A stretch of 15,548 bases of DNA from Zygnema cylindricum (Eukaryota; Streptophyta; Zygnematophyceae; Zygnematales; Zygnemataceae): the NCBI GenBank assembly GCA_037447655.1, contig JBBHKE010003315.1:128001-143548 (forward strand). Direction: 5' to 3'. Positions 1 through 7,359 of this stretch are shown in pieces (position 1 is the first letter of the stretch; the number at the start of each line of letters is the position of its first letter). Both the position numbers and the translations under genes were made by a program. Below the pieces are notes generated by a model, which was not told where the DNA came from, ran no database searches, and saw only the letters and a program-made list of their open reading frames with translations.

Positions 1-409
1 AAAGTGTGATCTCCAATAACAAATTTGGACATAACACAAAAGAAACCAAAATGACGAAACAACTAATCTTTAAAATCATTTTATTTTAACAAAACAGAGT
101 TGTATTGCCTAACAAAAAAGAAATAAACGTTACACCTTCATGTCCTACATTTCGTATTATTCTCATCATATTCACCCAAAAAAAAGAAAAAAACCTAAAA
201 AAGAAGAACAAAAAACTGTCAAATTCTCCCATGCTTACTTTTTCCCTCTCTTTTTCCTTCTCTCTTTTCTTTCCAATCCCTTCCTTCTTTAATTCTTTCC
301 TTTCTAAACTTTTTTTTCCATACACTAAATTAAAAGGCTCACGACCCTAAAATGGTAAAATGGAATCCTATACATGTAAAAAAATGTTTTTTTCACCTTC
401 TTAAACCCC
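1..409. other. AT-rich intergenic sequence, no gene seen
   Basis: Very AT-rich sequence with A and T homopolymers and a CT-rich stretch around 235-300. The short open frames here translate to low-complexity Phe/Ser or Lys/Glu runs and match no family I recognise. I see no gene. Confidence 0.6.
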
Positions 410-611
410 ATTTGCCGCCCAATGATCACATGTCATTAATAAAATCCTCTTTGAAAACTCAATTGTCCCCCAATGACTAAATCTCGTTAACAAGATTCTA
501 TCCAAAAACCCGACTGTCCCTCGATGATCACATATTGCTTTAAGTTTTTTTTTTTTAACCCCATTTGTACCCGAATGATCACATAACTTTAATAAGTTTT
601 TTATAAGCAAA
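410..611. repeat. Degenerate ~51-bp tandem repeat, four units
   Basis: Four diverged units begin near 410, 462, 513 and 563. Each opens with a block like ATTTGYMSCCAATGATCACAT, followed by an A/T-rich tail. The period is about 51 bp, a multiple of three, so a minus-strand frame stays open through all units with a recurring CDHxGTxGF pattern. That may only be a consequence of the period. I do not call it a gene. Confidence 0.7.
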
Positions 612-659
612 TTGCTTTCCCGGGTCGGTTTCGGCCAAAGCTCGTTCCGTAAGAACTTG

Positions 660-1150
660 TTTTATTCGACACATCGATTTTCTAACCTGCAAAAAAAAAA
701 AGTGTCAAAAAAAATTATTTTCTTATCGTTTTATTTTACACATCAATTTTCTAACCAGCAACAAAAGAAAGAAAAAACATGTCAGAAAATAACTTCTTAT
801 CGTTTTATTCGACAACATCGATTCAGTAACCTGCAAACAAATTTATGCTCCATCAAAAAAAAAAACCATTTTTTTTACTCTGATTCGACACATCGACTTT
901 AACCTCCAAAAAAAACAAAAAAAAAAGTCAAAAACAATACTTCCTATGTCTTATTCGACAACGTTCAAGCCTGCGAAACAATTTTATTTTCCGTGAATAC
1001 AATTTTTTATTTTTTTACTCTAATTCGACACACAGATTTTCTACCTGCAAAAATAAAACTTGTTCTAGCAATTATTATAATTGGTTTACGATTTGTTTGT
1101 TTATTTTTACTCTCATTCAACACATCGATTATCTAACCTGAAAAAAGAAA
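660..1150. repeat. AT-rich minisatellite, ~70-90-bp period, seven degenerate units
   Basis: The core TATTCGACACATCGATTTTC followed by TAACCTGC and a long A-run recurs near 661, 731, 806, 882, 951, 1021 and 1113. Each core is followed by A-rich and then T-rich sequence, often ending in TTACTC or TTATCG. Spacing is about 69-76 bp, with one 92-bp unit. The units differ by substitutions and poly-A length changes, so the array is old. Confidence 0.8.
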
Positions 1151-1632
1151 AAAAAATCCTCTCAATGCTTTTTGATTTTCACCCGACTGACTTTTTCTTT
1201 AAGACCAAAGGATAAAAAAAAAGCCAAAAAATATCCTTGTTTAGTATGTACGTATGTTATACAAGTCAACCAATAAAATAAAAAGAAAAGAGGTATAATA
1301 AGCATAAAGATTATTAATTCAAATCCACACATAATTTCAAATACATTCATACATTTTTGGAGATGTGAAAAACTTGTAATCCAGAAAAACGATTTCTTCT
1401 GAAAAAAGAATTAAAATTGGTGGATGAAATTCGTTCCAATGATTTATAAAAAACATAAAGGCAGTTGAAAATACAATTCCCAAAAAAGAACTCAACATTC
1501 TCAATAAAAGACCACATTAATATCGGCCCACAAAAATAAAAAAAAACAAACAAAAAAATAAAAAACATAAAAATGCACATTAATACAAATAAAAAGAAAT
1601 AGCGACAGAAAAAGCAAAATAAAAATAAAAAT
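1151..1632. other. AT-rich stretch without recognisable gene
   Basis: A- and T-rich DNA between the minisatellite and the 142-bp repeat. Minus-strand open frames are Phe/Leu-rich low complexity. If the uL29m-like gene continued leftwards, later exons would be expected here. I looked for the conserved core of that family (the segment around its LWYVLLKEKN motif) and did not see it. Confidence 0.5.
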
Positions 1633-1976
1633 CCCACGCCTCCCAAGACCGACCTGCAGTCCCATTATTATTATAAGGGTTTATGGGGGGGAGGGAGAGG
1701 GAGGGAGAGGGTGGGAGAGGGAGAAGAAAAGGGAGAGGGAGTGGGGAAGCTAGCAGGGAGAGAAGGAGGAAGTTCCCACGCCTCCCAAGACCGACCTGCA
1801 GTCCCATTATTACTATAAGGGTTTATGGGGGGGAGGGAGAGGGAGGGAGAGGGTGGGAGAGGGAGAAGAAAAGGGAGAGGGAGTGGGGAAGCTAGCAGGG
1901 AGAGAGGGAGGAAGTTCCCACGCCTCCCAAGACCGACCTGCGGTCTCATTATTATTATAAGGGTTTATGGGGGGCT
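1633..1976. repeat. 142-bp tandem repeat, two full units plus a partial third
   Basis: Units start at 1633, 1775 and 1917, each beginning CCCACGCCTCCCAAGACCGA. The two complete units differ at only two positions by eye, and the partial third matches over about 58 bases with two differences, so the array is recent. Each unit contains, on the minus strand, a splice-acceptor-like GCAG followed by a stretch encoding GRSWEAW, then a long polypyrimidine tract (GGGAGA-rich on the plus strand). The period is not a multiple of three. Confidence 0.92.
1912..1937 (-). other. Candidate exon-2 start of the uL29m-like gene (copy nearest exon 1)
   Basis: After the minus-strand acceptor GACCGCAG (1938-1945) the sequence reads GTCGGTCTTGGGAGGC and continues to encode G-R-S-W-E-A-W-E-L when joined to the single phase-1 G left by exon 1. 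In plant uL29m proteins the segment after the N-terminal EEFFE block is typically GRxWKASEL, so this looks like the homologous position with two substitutions. Further copies start at 1795 and 1653. After about nine residues the frame runs into low-complexity Pro/Ser/Leu sequence. An alternative is a 16-nt microexon ending at the GTGGGA that follows. Confidence 0.5.
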
Positions 1977-2040
1977 TTTTCCTTAGGGTTTTGGAGGTTT
2001 AGGGTTTGAGAGTTTCTGAGAGTTTTTTAGGGTTTACTTT
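1977..2040 (+). repeat. Degenerate TTTAGGG-type motifs, G-strand on plus
   Basis: CTTAGGGTTTT, TTTAGGGTTTGAG and TTTAGGGTTTAC occur within about 55 bases, after AAGGGTTTATGGG in the adjoining repeat. These are plant-type telomere-like motifs in imperfect spacing, not a true telomere. Confidence 0.6.
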
Positions 2041-2047
2041 AAAACAG

Positions 2048-2310
2048 GAATGAGAGGGAGAGGAATAGGGAGAGGGAAAAGAAGAGGGAGAGAGAGAGGG
2101 ATAGGGAGAAGAAAAGGGAAAAGAGAAAATCTCTTTCCAGCTTCCCCTCCCTCTCCCTCTCATAGTGTGAAAAAAAAATGCCGTCCCCCCTCCCTTCCCC
2201 CTTCCTCCTTCCTCGTCTCCCCTCTTCCTCTCTTCTCCTCTCTTCCCCTCCCCCTCTCCCTCTCCCTCTCCATCTACTCTCTCCCACCCTCCCTCTCCAC
2301 CTCTTAGTGT
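2048..2310. repeat. Homopurine then homopyrimidine tracts
   Basis: Bases about 2050-2127 are nearly pure purine (GGGAGAGGGAAAAG-type); about 2130-2300 are mostly pyrimidine. The block AGTGTGAAAA following a CT-rich run occurs near 2164 and again as AGTGTGAGAAA near 2306, so a segment was duplicated. Both strands are low complexity and I call no gene. Such tracts can adopt non-B DNA structure. Confidence 0.7.
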
Positions 2311-2404
2311 GAGAAACAAGTTGCTCTTCCAAAACCTAACTTTGCTGCCCAAAGAACCCAGATTCTCTCTCTAAATTATAAAAAAAATCAACCAAAAAAT
2401 TCAG

Positions 2405-2615
2405 AAACCCCTAAAAATAATCAAACAATCGATTTACTTTCATGATTAGTCTAAATCCCAACAATATAAACCCTAACAATCTAAACCCTGATAATTATAT
2501 AACCCTCCAAACCCTAAAAATCTAAACTTTCAACCCTAATAATGATCCAAGCCCTAATAATTTAAATCATGACAATGTAAACCCTAATAATCTAAACCCT
2601 AATCCAATACAAACC
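2405..2615 (-). repeat. Degenerate CCCTAA-type motifs, C-strand on plus
   Basis: At least eight CCCTAA or CCCTGA motifs appear, often as AACCCTAATAATCTAA with a 14-18-base spacing. This is a telomere-like or telo-box-rich simple repeat in the opposite orientation to the motifs at 1977-2040. It falls inside the predicted first intron of the uL29m-like gene. Confidence 0.65.
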
Positions 2616-2792
2616 TTAAAAAAAAAAAAAAAAACCTAAAACCAGCACTATTTTGTGATTTAAACCAGAATTACTGAGGATGAAATAGTGCACCACCTCT
2701 AATTTCTTGTTTCCACAAACATAAAAAAAAAATCAAATATAAAATGTATACAAAAGAATACATAAAAATAAAAGTTTCACACGTTTTTTTAC

Positions 2793-2901
2793 CTGTCTGC
2801 CCGGGCTCTGCCCGAGCTTCAAAAAATTCCTCCACGCCTCTGACAGGCCGTACGGCGCCAAAGACAGAAGTCAAAGGACGTCTAAGGAGACGTGACAGCA
2901 T
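2793..2901 (-). CDS. Mitochondrial ribosomal protein uL29m (MRPL47-type), exon 1 only; gene probably broken
   Basis: This exon encodes 36 residues plus one base. It starts MLSRLLRRPLTSVF, rich in Arg and Leu with no acidic residue for the first 20 positions, as in a mitochondrial presequence. It then reads GVEEFFEARAEPGQTG. The EEFFE block followed by GRSW is the hallmark I recognise from plant uL29m, a large-subunit mitoribosome protein. The exon ends in ACAG followed by GTAAAA, a good donor in phase 1, and the nearest downstream acceptor (1938) restores the expected GRSW. About 90-100 conserved core residues should follow but are not visible in the window. Upstream lie two G-boxes and a telo-box, as in plant ribosomal-protein promoters. 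A live gene extending past the left edge, or a truncated copy, are both possible. Confidence 0.6.
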
Positions 2902-2911
2902 TTCCGGTTCG

Positions 2912-2962
2912 CACGTGTGAACACAGAGTTACTTGAAAAGCAGAAATTACACGTTACACGTG
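2912..2962 (-). promoter_or_regulatory. Two G-boxes (CACGTG) upstream of the uL29m-like start
   Basis: CACGTG occurs at 2912-2917 and 2957-2962, about 11 and 56 bases upstream of the ATG. G-boxes bind bZIP and bHLH factors in plants. Function here is inferred from position only. Confidence 0.45.
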
Positions 2963-3007
2963 TCAAAACCAAGGGTGAGAACGAGCGAAAGTTAGGGGAA
3001 AGGGAGC

Positions 3008-3017
3008 TTTTAGGGTT
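3008..3017 (-). promoter_or_regulatory. Telo-box AACCCTAAAA
   Basis: The minus strand reads AACCCTAAAA about 107 bases upstream of the ATG at 2901. Telo-boxes (AAACCCTAA-like) are characteristic of plant promoters for ribosomal proteins and translation factors, which fits the uL29m assignment. Confidence 0.45.
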
Positions 3018-3024
3018 GAGGAGT

Positions 3025-3755
3025 ATTGTAGAACTAAACTATCTCGTAAAATTTTAAACACACAATGATTTTATTTCCAATGTCCACACTCTTATTTTTT
3101 GCGTACAATTTTTCCTGGAGTGGTGCCATTTCCGTACAGACTGTGCGGACATTTAGTGCGAGGTCCGCAGAAATCCACAAACCGTGCGATGAGTACGGAT
3201 AAGTAGACTTTTAGTGCGCTTTCTCACTAATTACCGCACTGAATTTTCACTATCCCAATTTTTTCTCTTCGTGTGAACCATCTTTATACAAATTAATTAT
3301 TAGTGTTGTGTATCGGTTAAAAATTCATCGCGATAACACCGATACCGATAGTTATCGGTTATCGAACGGTAAGAGGTCCCGATATATCGGTCAGAGACCA
3401 ACAAATTAAAACCATAAAAACCATAGTTGTTCAAATCGCGCGATTTTTTCCTTTTTTCCGATTGAAACGTATAATTCGTGACTTTTGAAAAAATCATAAA
3501 AAAACGTGTACTGTAAACTGAAACTGGAAAAATACGGGAACCTGTAAACAAATTACTGTAACTGTACATTTTTTTACGGATATGTACGGATTAAAACAGG
3601 AAATATGCGTCGTACTTATTGGTACCTTTTGTTCAGTGAACTGAACAGGAATACCACGGAAGTTGTACGTTATATAATTGAAAATGTACGGACATTTTCG
3701 AAAAGAGACGTTGTGCGTCACAATAATTTCGCGCGTTCAGTTTGAAATTTGTACG
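3025..3755. other. Left edge of the transposon block, unassigned
   Basis: CpG becomes frequent and TACGG-containing words recur. Small palindromes are present: a quasi-palindrome of CGATAAC/ATCGG words at 3330-3367, and TGTTCAGT-GA-ACTGAACA at 3630-3647. A GTACCTTT...TTCAGTG...GAACTG block near 3622 resembles one near 9399. The short open frames overlap these repeats and match no protein family I know. Confidence 0.5.
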
Positions 3756-3790
3756 GGCGTCTTCTTCATTTTTTTTTTAAAGAAGACGCC
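3756..3790. repeat. Perfect 11-bp hairpin with T-rich loop
   Basis: GGCGTCTTCTT (3756-3766) pairs exactly with AAGAAGACGCC (3780-3790) across a 13-base loop made mostly of T. Its role is unknown. It may be a terminus remnant of a foldback element or a transcript hairpin. Confidence 0.7.
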
Positions 3791-3989
3791 ATGGAACATT
3801 GAAAACGAAACCGCGAGGAAACCGCTTCTCCATATCCTACCCTTCTCCCTCCCAAGCTTTTTACTATCCTCGCCTCCAGACTTCGACAAAAGCAATCATG
3901 GCAGAAATCGTGCAAACTTCTATGTCGTGCAAATTGTTGAATGTGAAAAATGTCATTTGTTCTTGATCTGTATTTTATTTTTTTGGAGT

Positions 3990-4092
3990 AATGCGCTGTA
4001 TGCGAGATATAGAAAGAAGGCAAACAGAAGGTGGCCATGTCTGTGCGCTGTCTGCGAGATAGAGAAAGAAGGCAGACAGAAGGCGGTCGTGT
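3990..4092. repeat. ~51-bp tandem duplication
   Basis: A segment starting GCGCTGTATGCGAGATATAG near 3992 is repeated as GCGCTGTCTGCGAGATAGAG near 4043. Both continue AAAGAAGGCARACAGAAGG. There are two copies with a few substitutions. Confidence 0.75.
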
Positions 4093-4145
4093 TTTTCTGT
4101 CAGATAGGCTCGGACAGATGAAATTTCATAAAATTTTACCTTCGT

Positions 4146-4204
4146 GGCATTCGAACCCGGGTATGTCAAGAACGTAGCGTTCTCAATGGTGATCGACTGG
4201 GCTA
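4146..4204 (-). ncRNA. tRNA-like Pol III promoter (A and B boxes), likely SINE head
   Basis: The minus strand has a TAGCCCAGTCGA block (4193-4204), close to the tRNA A-box, and GGTTCGAATGCC (4146-4157), close to the B-box. The spacing is about 35 bases. A possible anticodon-type stem GAGAA/TTCTT lies between them. The T-stem is imperfect, the flanks do not form an acceptor stem, and position 33 of the would-be anticodon loop is G rather than T, so a functional tRNA is unlikely. A tRNA-derived SINE head or decayed tRNA fits better. The body would run leftwards into the 51-bp duplication. Confidence 0.55.
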
Positions 4205-4211
4205 CCAATTG

Positions 4212-4632
4212 GTGAAGAGTTATGATGCAAGCGAAGAGTGTGATAAAAATTTAAAGATGTTATTGTTTTACCGCTCATTTACCAAGAAAAACTTGCAAAC
4301 TGCGTTGTATGTAATAGTTTTTTGTTTGTTTATGTACGGAATAGTACGGAAGGAAATTCATTAACGATTTATTGCGATTTGATCAAAAGGTTCAATGTGT
4401 TTGTTACGTATAATTTGTCACGTACGGTACGTTCGCACTAATCGTCGTGAACAACTATGATAAAAACCCTTTTAAAAAATATAGTATACATACAATAGTT
4501 CTATATAACATACTGTATTATATTATATATTTATATAGCTTGGTATGCCGTATAATGCATCTATTCCGTATCTGTTTAACTAAAATCTAATACGGAAAAC
4601 GCAACACATAAACGTCAATAAATTTTAAACAA
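4212..4632. other. AT-rich stretch without gene
   Basis: Includes several GTACGG words and an AT-rich TATATT-type run near 4490-4545. No open frame or repeat of note. Confidence 0.5.
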
Positions 4633-5176
4633 TACTTTATTGGAATTGCTAATCGCAGAGACAATTTTTGCTGCGCGCAGGTAGTTATCAAAAATTGTAC
4701 ATTTGAAGTACATTTTTGTACAAGTTACGTACCTTTTAGTTCAAATTTGACGGTCAATCCGTCGAACAACTTTGACTGGCGAAATATTGTGACGACGGAT
4801 AAAAAAGTGTCGCGCTTGCGAACGTCAACCGTCATAAAAACAAAACAATTCACACGACCGGCGCATGTTTACTGTAACAAAACTGCGACAACCACGTATA
4901 AATAAAATGTTTGCGCTCAGGTACACCGCGAATCGTTATTAGTGTCAAAGTTTAAATAGCGTTGAAGAAAATTTACCGTAATTGATGGTAAGGGTGACGT
5001 TCCATCAGGCGAAAAGTGGCGTAGTTTACAGAAATCCGCGACCCTCCGTACCAAATCGTACCGCTTATTTTGTTTTTATACGAAAAACAACATTACAGAG
5101 AATCTTGCCGATACTCTCCGAAGGTCTTGGAGGTAATACTGGCCGTCGGATGTTCATCTGCGAGGAGTTCGCTTCA

Positions 5177-5237
5177 TTTTTTTCTGTAACTGTCAACCCA
5201 CCTCTCTAGGAGGTGGGTTGGCAGATACAGAAAAAAA
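5177..5237. repeat. 28-bp-arm hairpin inside element A
   Basis: Arms 5177-5204 and 5210-5237 pair with one mismatch (5189/5225) and one G-T wobble (5193/5221) around the loop TCTAG. The core CAACCCACCTC faces GAGGTGGGTTG, and the outer part is T7CTGT against ACAGA7. It is far stronger than the other short palindromes here. Confidence 0.9.
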
Positions 5238-5437
5238 AAATCGTGACACGCTGGACGTTTAAGCTACGTGTATCTTAAGATTTGCACATGACACGCGCTT
5301 TCCAAAATACAACCGAAAATAAAAACGAAATTTCGTAACATTCCCTTGTCACGCTATTTTAGGTAACTTTTGTTCGTCACACTATTTATCTCAAAGGACT
5401 TTCGTTATGTTCGAAAATTGAAACCCTAAAAAATGAG

Positions 5438-5713
5438 TTGGCGTACAGACTGGCGTTTGCAAAAAGTATAAATGTTTTGTCGTATTATTACTTCGTACGC
5501 AGGTACATGGTACGCAAGTCAAGATTTGAAGTTAAGTTTGTCAGTGCTAAAAATCTGAAAGATATTCAATATCGGATCGTAGCTTGCGTGGCGCCAGTCA
5601 ATTTAGAACACGTGGCATACAAACTCTACGTGATAGAACATCGACAATCGACCCGGTCTGTAGAGTTTGCCGTAAAATTACAGAAACGTATGATGGAACT
5701 TCACCCTAATTAA
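5438..5713 (+). CDS. 91-codon frame with weak C2-domain-like start, inside element A
   Basis: The frame encodes 91 residues. From about residue 29 it reads RFEVKFVSAKNLKDIQ, matching the first strand pattern of plant C2 domains (L-x-V-x-V-x-S-A-x-x-L-x-D). The remainder (YRIVACVAP...YKLYVIEH...VEFAVKL) has alternating hydrophobic strands but lacks clear calcium-binding aspartates. A CAG acceptor-like site at 5500-5502 directly precedes the better part, hinting at a captured exon. There is no transposase signature. It may be a captured host gene fragment or a chance frame. The upstream frame at 4982-5209 overlaps the terminal repeat and hairpin and is not called. Confidence 0.3.
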   Translation: MAYRLAFAKSINVLSYYYFVRRYMVRKSRFEVKFVSAKNLKDIQYRIVACVAPVNLEHVAYKLYVIEHRQSTRSVEFAVKLQKRMMELHPN

Positions 5714-6339
5714 AAATTTGATTTTTTTCAAAAAAAAGGTGTATTCTAATTTCGGTGTTAATGCTAATTTGGGAACAGCAAAAATGGAATATTTACCGTA
5801 CGATTATATACATTAATATATGAATTCGTACAAAATATTAGAAATCGTACGCCGTCGCGAATTTAAAATATCCGTACATGCCATACTAATTTACGTGTAA
5901 TACTAATCCCGCTTTTTTTAGCGCACGTTCTTATGCGTGCGAGTCTGATTGAATTCATTTTTTTTTAATTTTCACTTGAAAAGGTACATTTACGTACGGT
6001 CTGACATCGACCGTACACCACACTATTTTGATTTTATTGTACTTTCGGGCTTTACGCTATTTTGTACAGTACCTTGATTTACGTCAAAGAAAAATTAAAA
6101 TCATGTATCCTATTTGAAAAAAAAATCAAAATTTTAAGAACCCAAATTAGAGTTATTGACACTGATAACGATTCGCGGTGTAGTTTCTCACTTCACGTGA
6201 ACTCCACTGTGAGAGCACATACTGACATTTAACTTAGCCACAAAAAATGGAAATCTAATCGCGAACCGTTACGTTGAACTTGAACACAAATTAAAGGACG
6301 ACGTGATATGTATCCATCCCTCCCCACCATCCAACCCAT

Positions 6340-6494
6340 GACCATGATCTTAGATCACTGATCATCCCATCCTCCACACTGGCCACTTCAAAACCCCTGG
6401 CTTCGAGAGGAGGGAGGAGTGGGTTACCATATTGTATGTTTTGCATACAATAAGCATATTGTATGGGCCTACTTTCACCTACTTTTGAACTATG
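6340..6494 (+). mobile_element. Partial copy of the hAT-type MITE in the foldback spacer
   Basis: Bases 6427-6494 match 9313-9380 closely (CATATTGTATG...CATATTGTATGGGCCTAC...CCTACTTTTGAACTATG). Upstream, ATCTTAGATC...TGATCA near 6347-6364 resembles ATCTTCTTAGATC...TGATCA in the other copy. The left terminal repeat is not recognisable, so the copy is truncated or decayed. It forms most of the unpaired centre of the palindrome. Confidence 0.6.
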
Positions 6495-6680
6495 GCGGGT
6501 ACGCTTTCTTATTTTTTATGAAGTTTATTTCGTTTCGTGCGAGTTAATTTATACATATGACGTCGTCCTTTAATTTGTGTCCACGTTCAACGTAACTGTT
6601 CGCGATTAGATTCCACTTTTGCGGCTAAGTTAAATGTCACTATATGCTCTCACAGTGGAGCTCACGTGAAGTGATAACTA

Positions 6681-6978
6681 CACCGCAAATCGTTGTTAGT
6701 GTCAAAGTCACTAATGTGGGTTCTTAAAAGTTTAATGTTTTTCCGCAATTAGTATACATGATTTATGAAAATAAATTAGCAACGCTATTTAAAGACGTGG
6801 ACCATAATCTGCCACGTCTCTCGCACTAAATTAGAATCAATAAGACTATTTTTTTTTATTTTTTTTAAACTTTGACACTAATAAACTTTTCGCCTGATGG
6901 AACGTCACCCTTAGCATCCAAAACGGTATATTTTCTTCAACACTATTTAGACTTTGACACTAATAACGATTCGCGGTG
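6681..6978 (-). mobile_element. Mariner-like element B, 298 bp, deletion derivative of element A
   Basis: The ends CACCGCAAATCGTTGTTAGT and ...CGATTCGCGGTG are flanked by TA (6679-6680, 6979-6980). Read on the minus strand it shares about 95 bases with the left end of A up to CAGGCGAAAAG. It also shares the right end (ATGTATNCTA...TTTTAAGAACCCANATTAG). An extra internal TATTAGTGTCAAAG copy sits at the break point. It has no coding capacity. Confidence 0.8.
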
Positions 6979-7359
6979 TACCTGAGCGCAACCATTTTAT
7001 TTATACGTGGTTGCCGCAGTTTTGTTACAGTAAACCTGCGTCGGCCGTGTGAATTGTTTTTTTTTATGATGGTTGACGTTCACAAGCGCGACACTTTTTT
7101 ATCCGTCATCACAATATTTCGCCAGTCAAAGTTGTTCGACGGATTGACCGTCAAATCTGAACTCAAAGGTACGTAACTTGTACTGTACTGTACTTCAAAT
7201 GTACAATTTTTGACAACTACATGAGCGCAGCAAAAATTGTCTTTGCGATTAGCAATTCCCTACTTTATAGTTATAAAACTATAAATTGAAAATATGCTCA
7301 GTTTAGAAGTTAACTATCCTTTTCAAACAATACGATTTTGTGTCGTTACTTCTTTGCTT

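Larger units (their letters stand above)
4924..6180 (+). mobile_element. Mariner-like element A, 1257 bp, TA duplication, with internal cargo
   Basis: The termini are CACCGCGAATCGTTATTAGT and its inverse (ending CGATTCGCGGTG), flanked by TA at 4922-4923 and 6181-6182. This is the Tc1/mariner target pattern, and the length equals a typical full mariner. The interior does not encode a recognisable DDE/D transposase. It holds a strong hairpin, and a 91-codon frame with a C2-like start. The ends (about 95 bp left, about 110 bp right) match element B at 6681-6978 in inverted orientation. Confidence 0.8.
4641..7260. mobile_element. Foldback DNA transposon (MULE-like?) with 8-bp target-site duplication
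   Basis: The outer arms 4641-4921 and 6981-7260 are inverted copies beginning KGGAATTGCTAATCGC. After the internal insertions the inverted similarity resumes at 6183-6318 versus 6542-6678, giving arms of about 420 bp once the insertions are discounted. The element is flanked by the direct repeat TACTTTAT (4633-4640 and 7261-7268). An 8-bp duplication with long terminal inverted repeats suggests a nonautonomous Mutator-like or other foldback element. hAT elements also make 8-bp duplications but usually have short ends. No transposase is seen. Confidence 0.85.

Noticed and set aside
86-350. Overlapping frames on both strands at the left edge
   Set aside because: Lys/Glu and Phe/Ser runs from AT- and CT-rich repeats with no family resemblance.
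1671-2352. Several minus- and plus-strand frames rich in Pro/Ser/Leu or Arg/Glu/Gly
   Set aside because: They are translations of GGGAGA/TCTCCC low-complexity tracts. Only the GRSWEAWEL start after the acceptor carries meaning.
1977-2615. A true chromosome end
   Set aside because: Motifs are degenerate, widely spaced and internal, with gene sequence on the right.
3678-4121. A 147-codon plus-strand frame, the longest in the window
   Set aside because: It runs across the 11-bp hairpin and the 51-bp tandem duplication and has no recognisable motif. Its length is explained by repeat sequence.
4146-4211. A functional suppressor-type tRNA with anticodon CTA
   Set aside because: Position 33 is not T, the T-stem does not pair and no acceptor stem forms. 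A SINE head or relic is more likely.
4982-5209. 75-codon frame at the left end of element A as a transposase start
   Set aside because: It begins in the terminal-repeat region, ends in the hairpin and shows no helix-turn-helix or DDE/D pattern.
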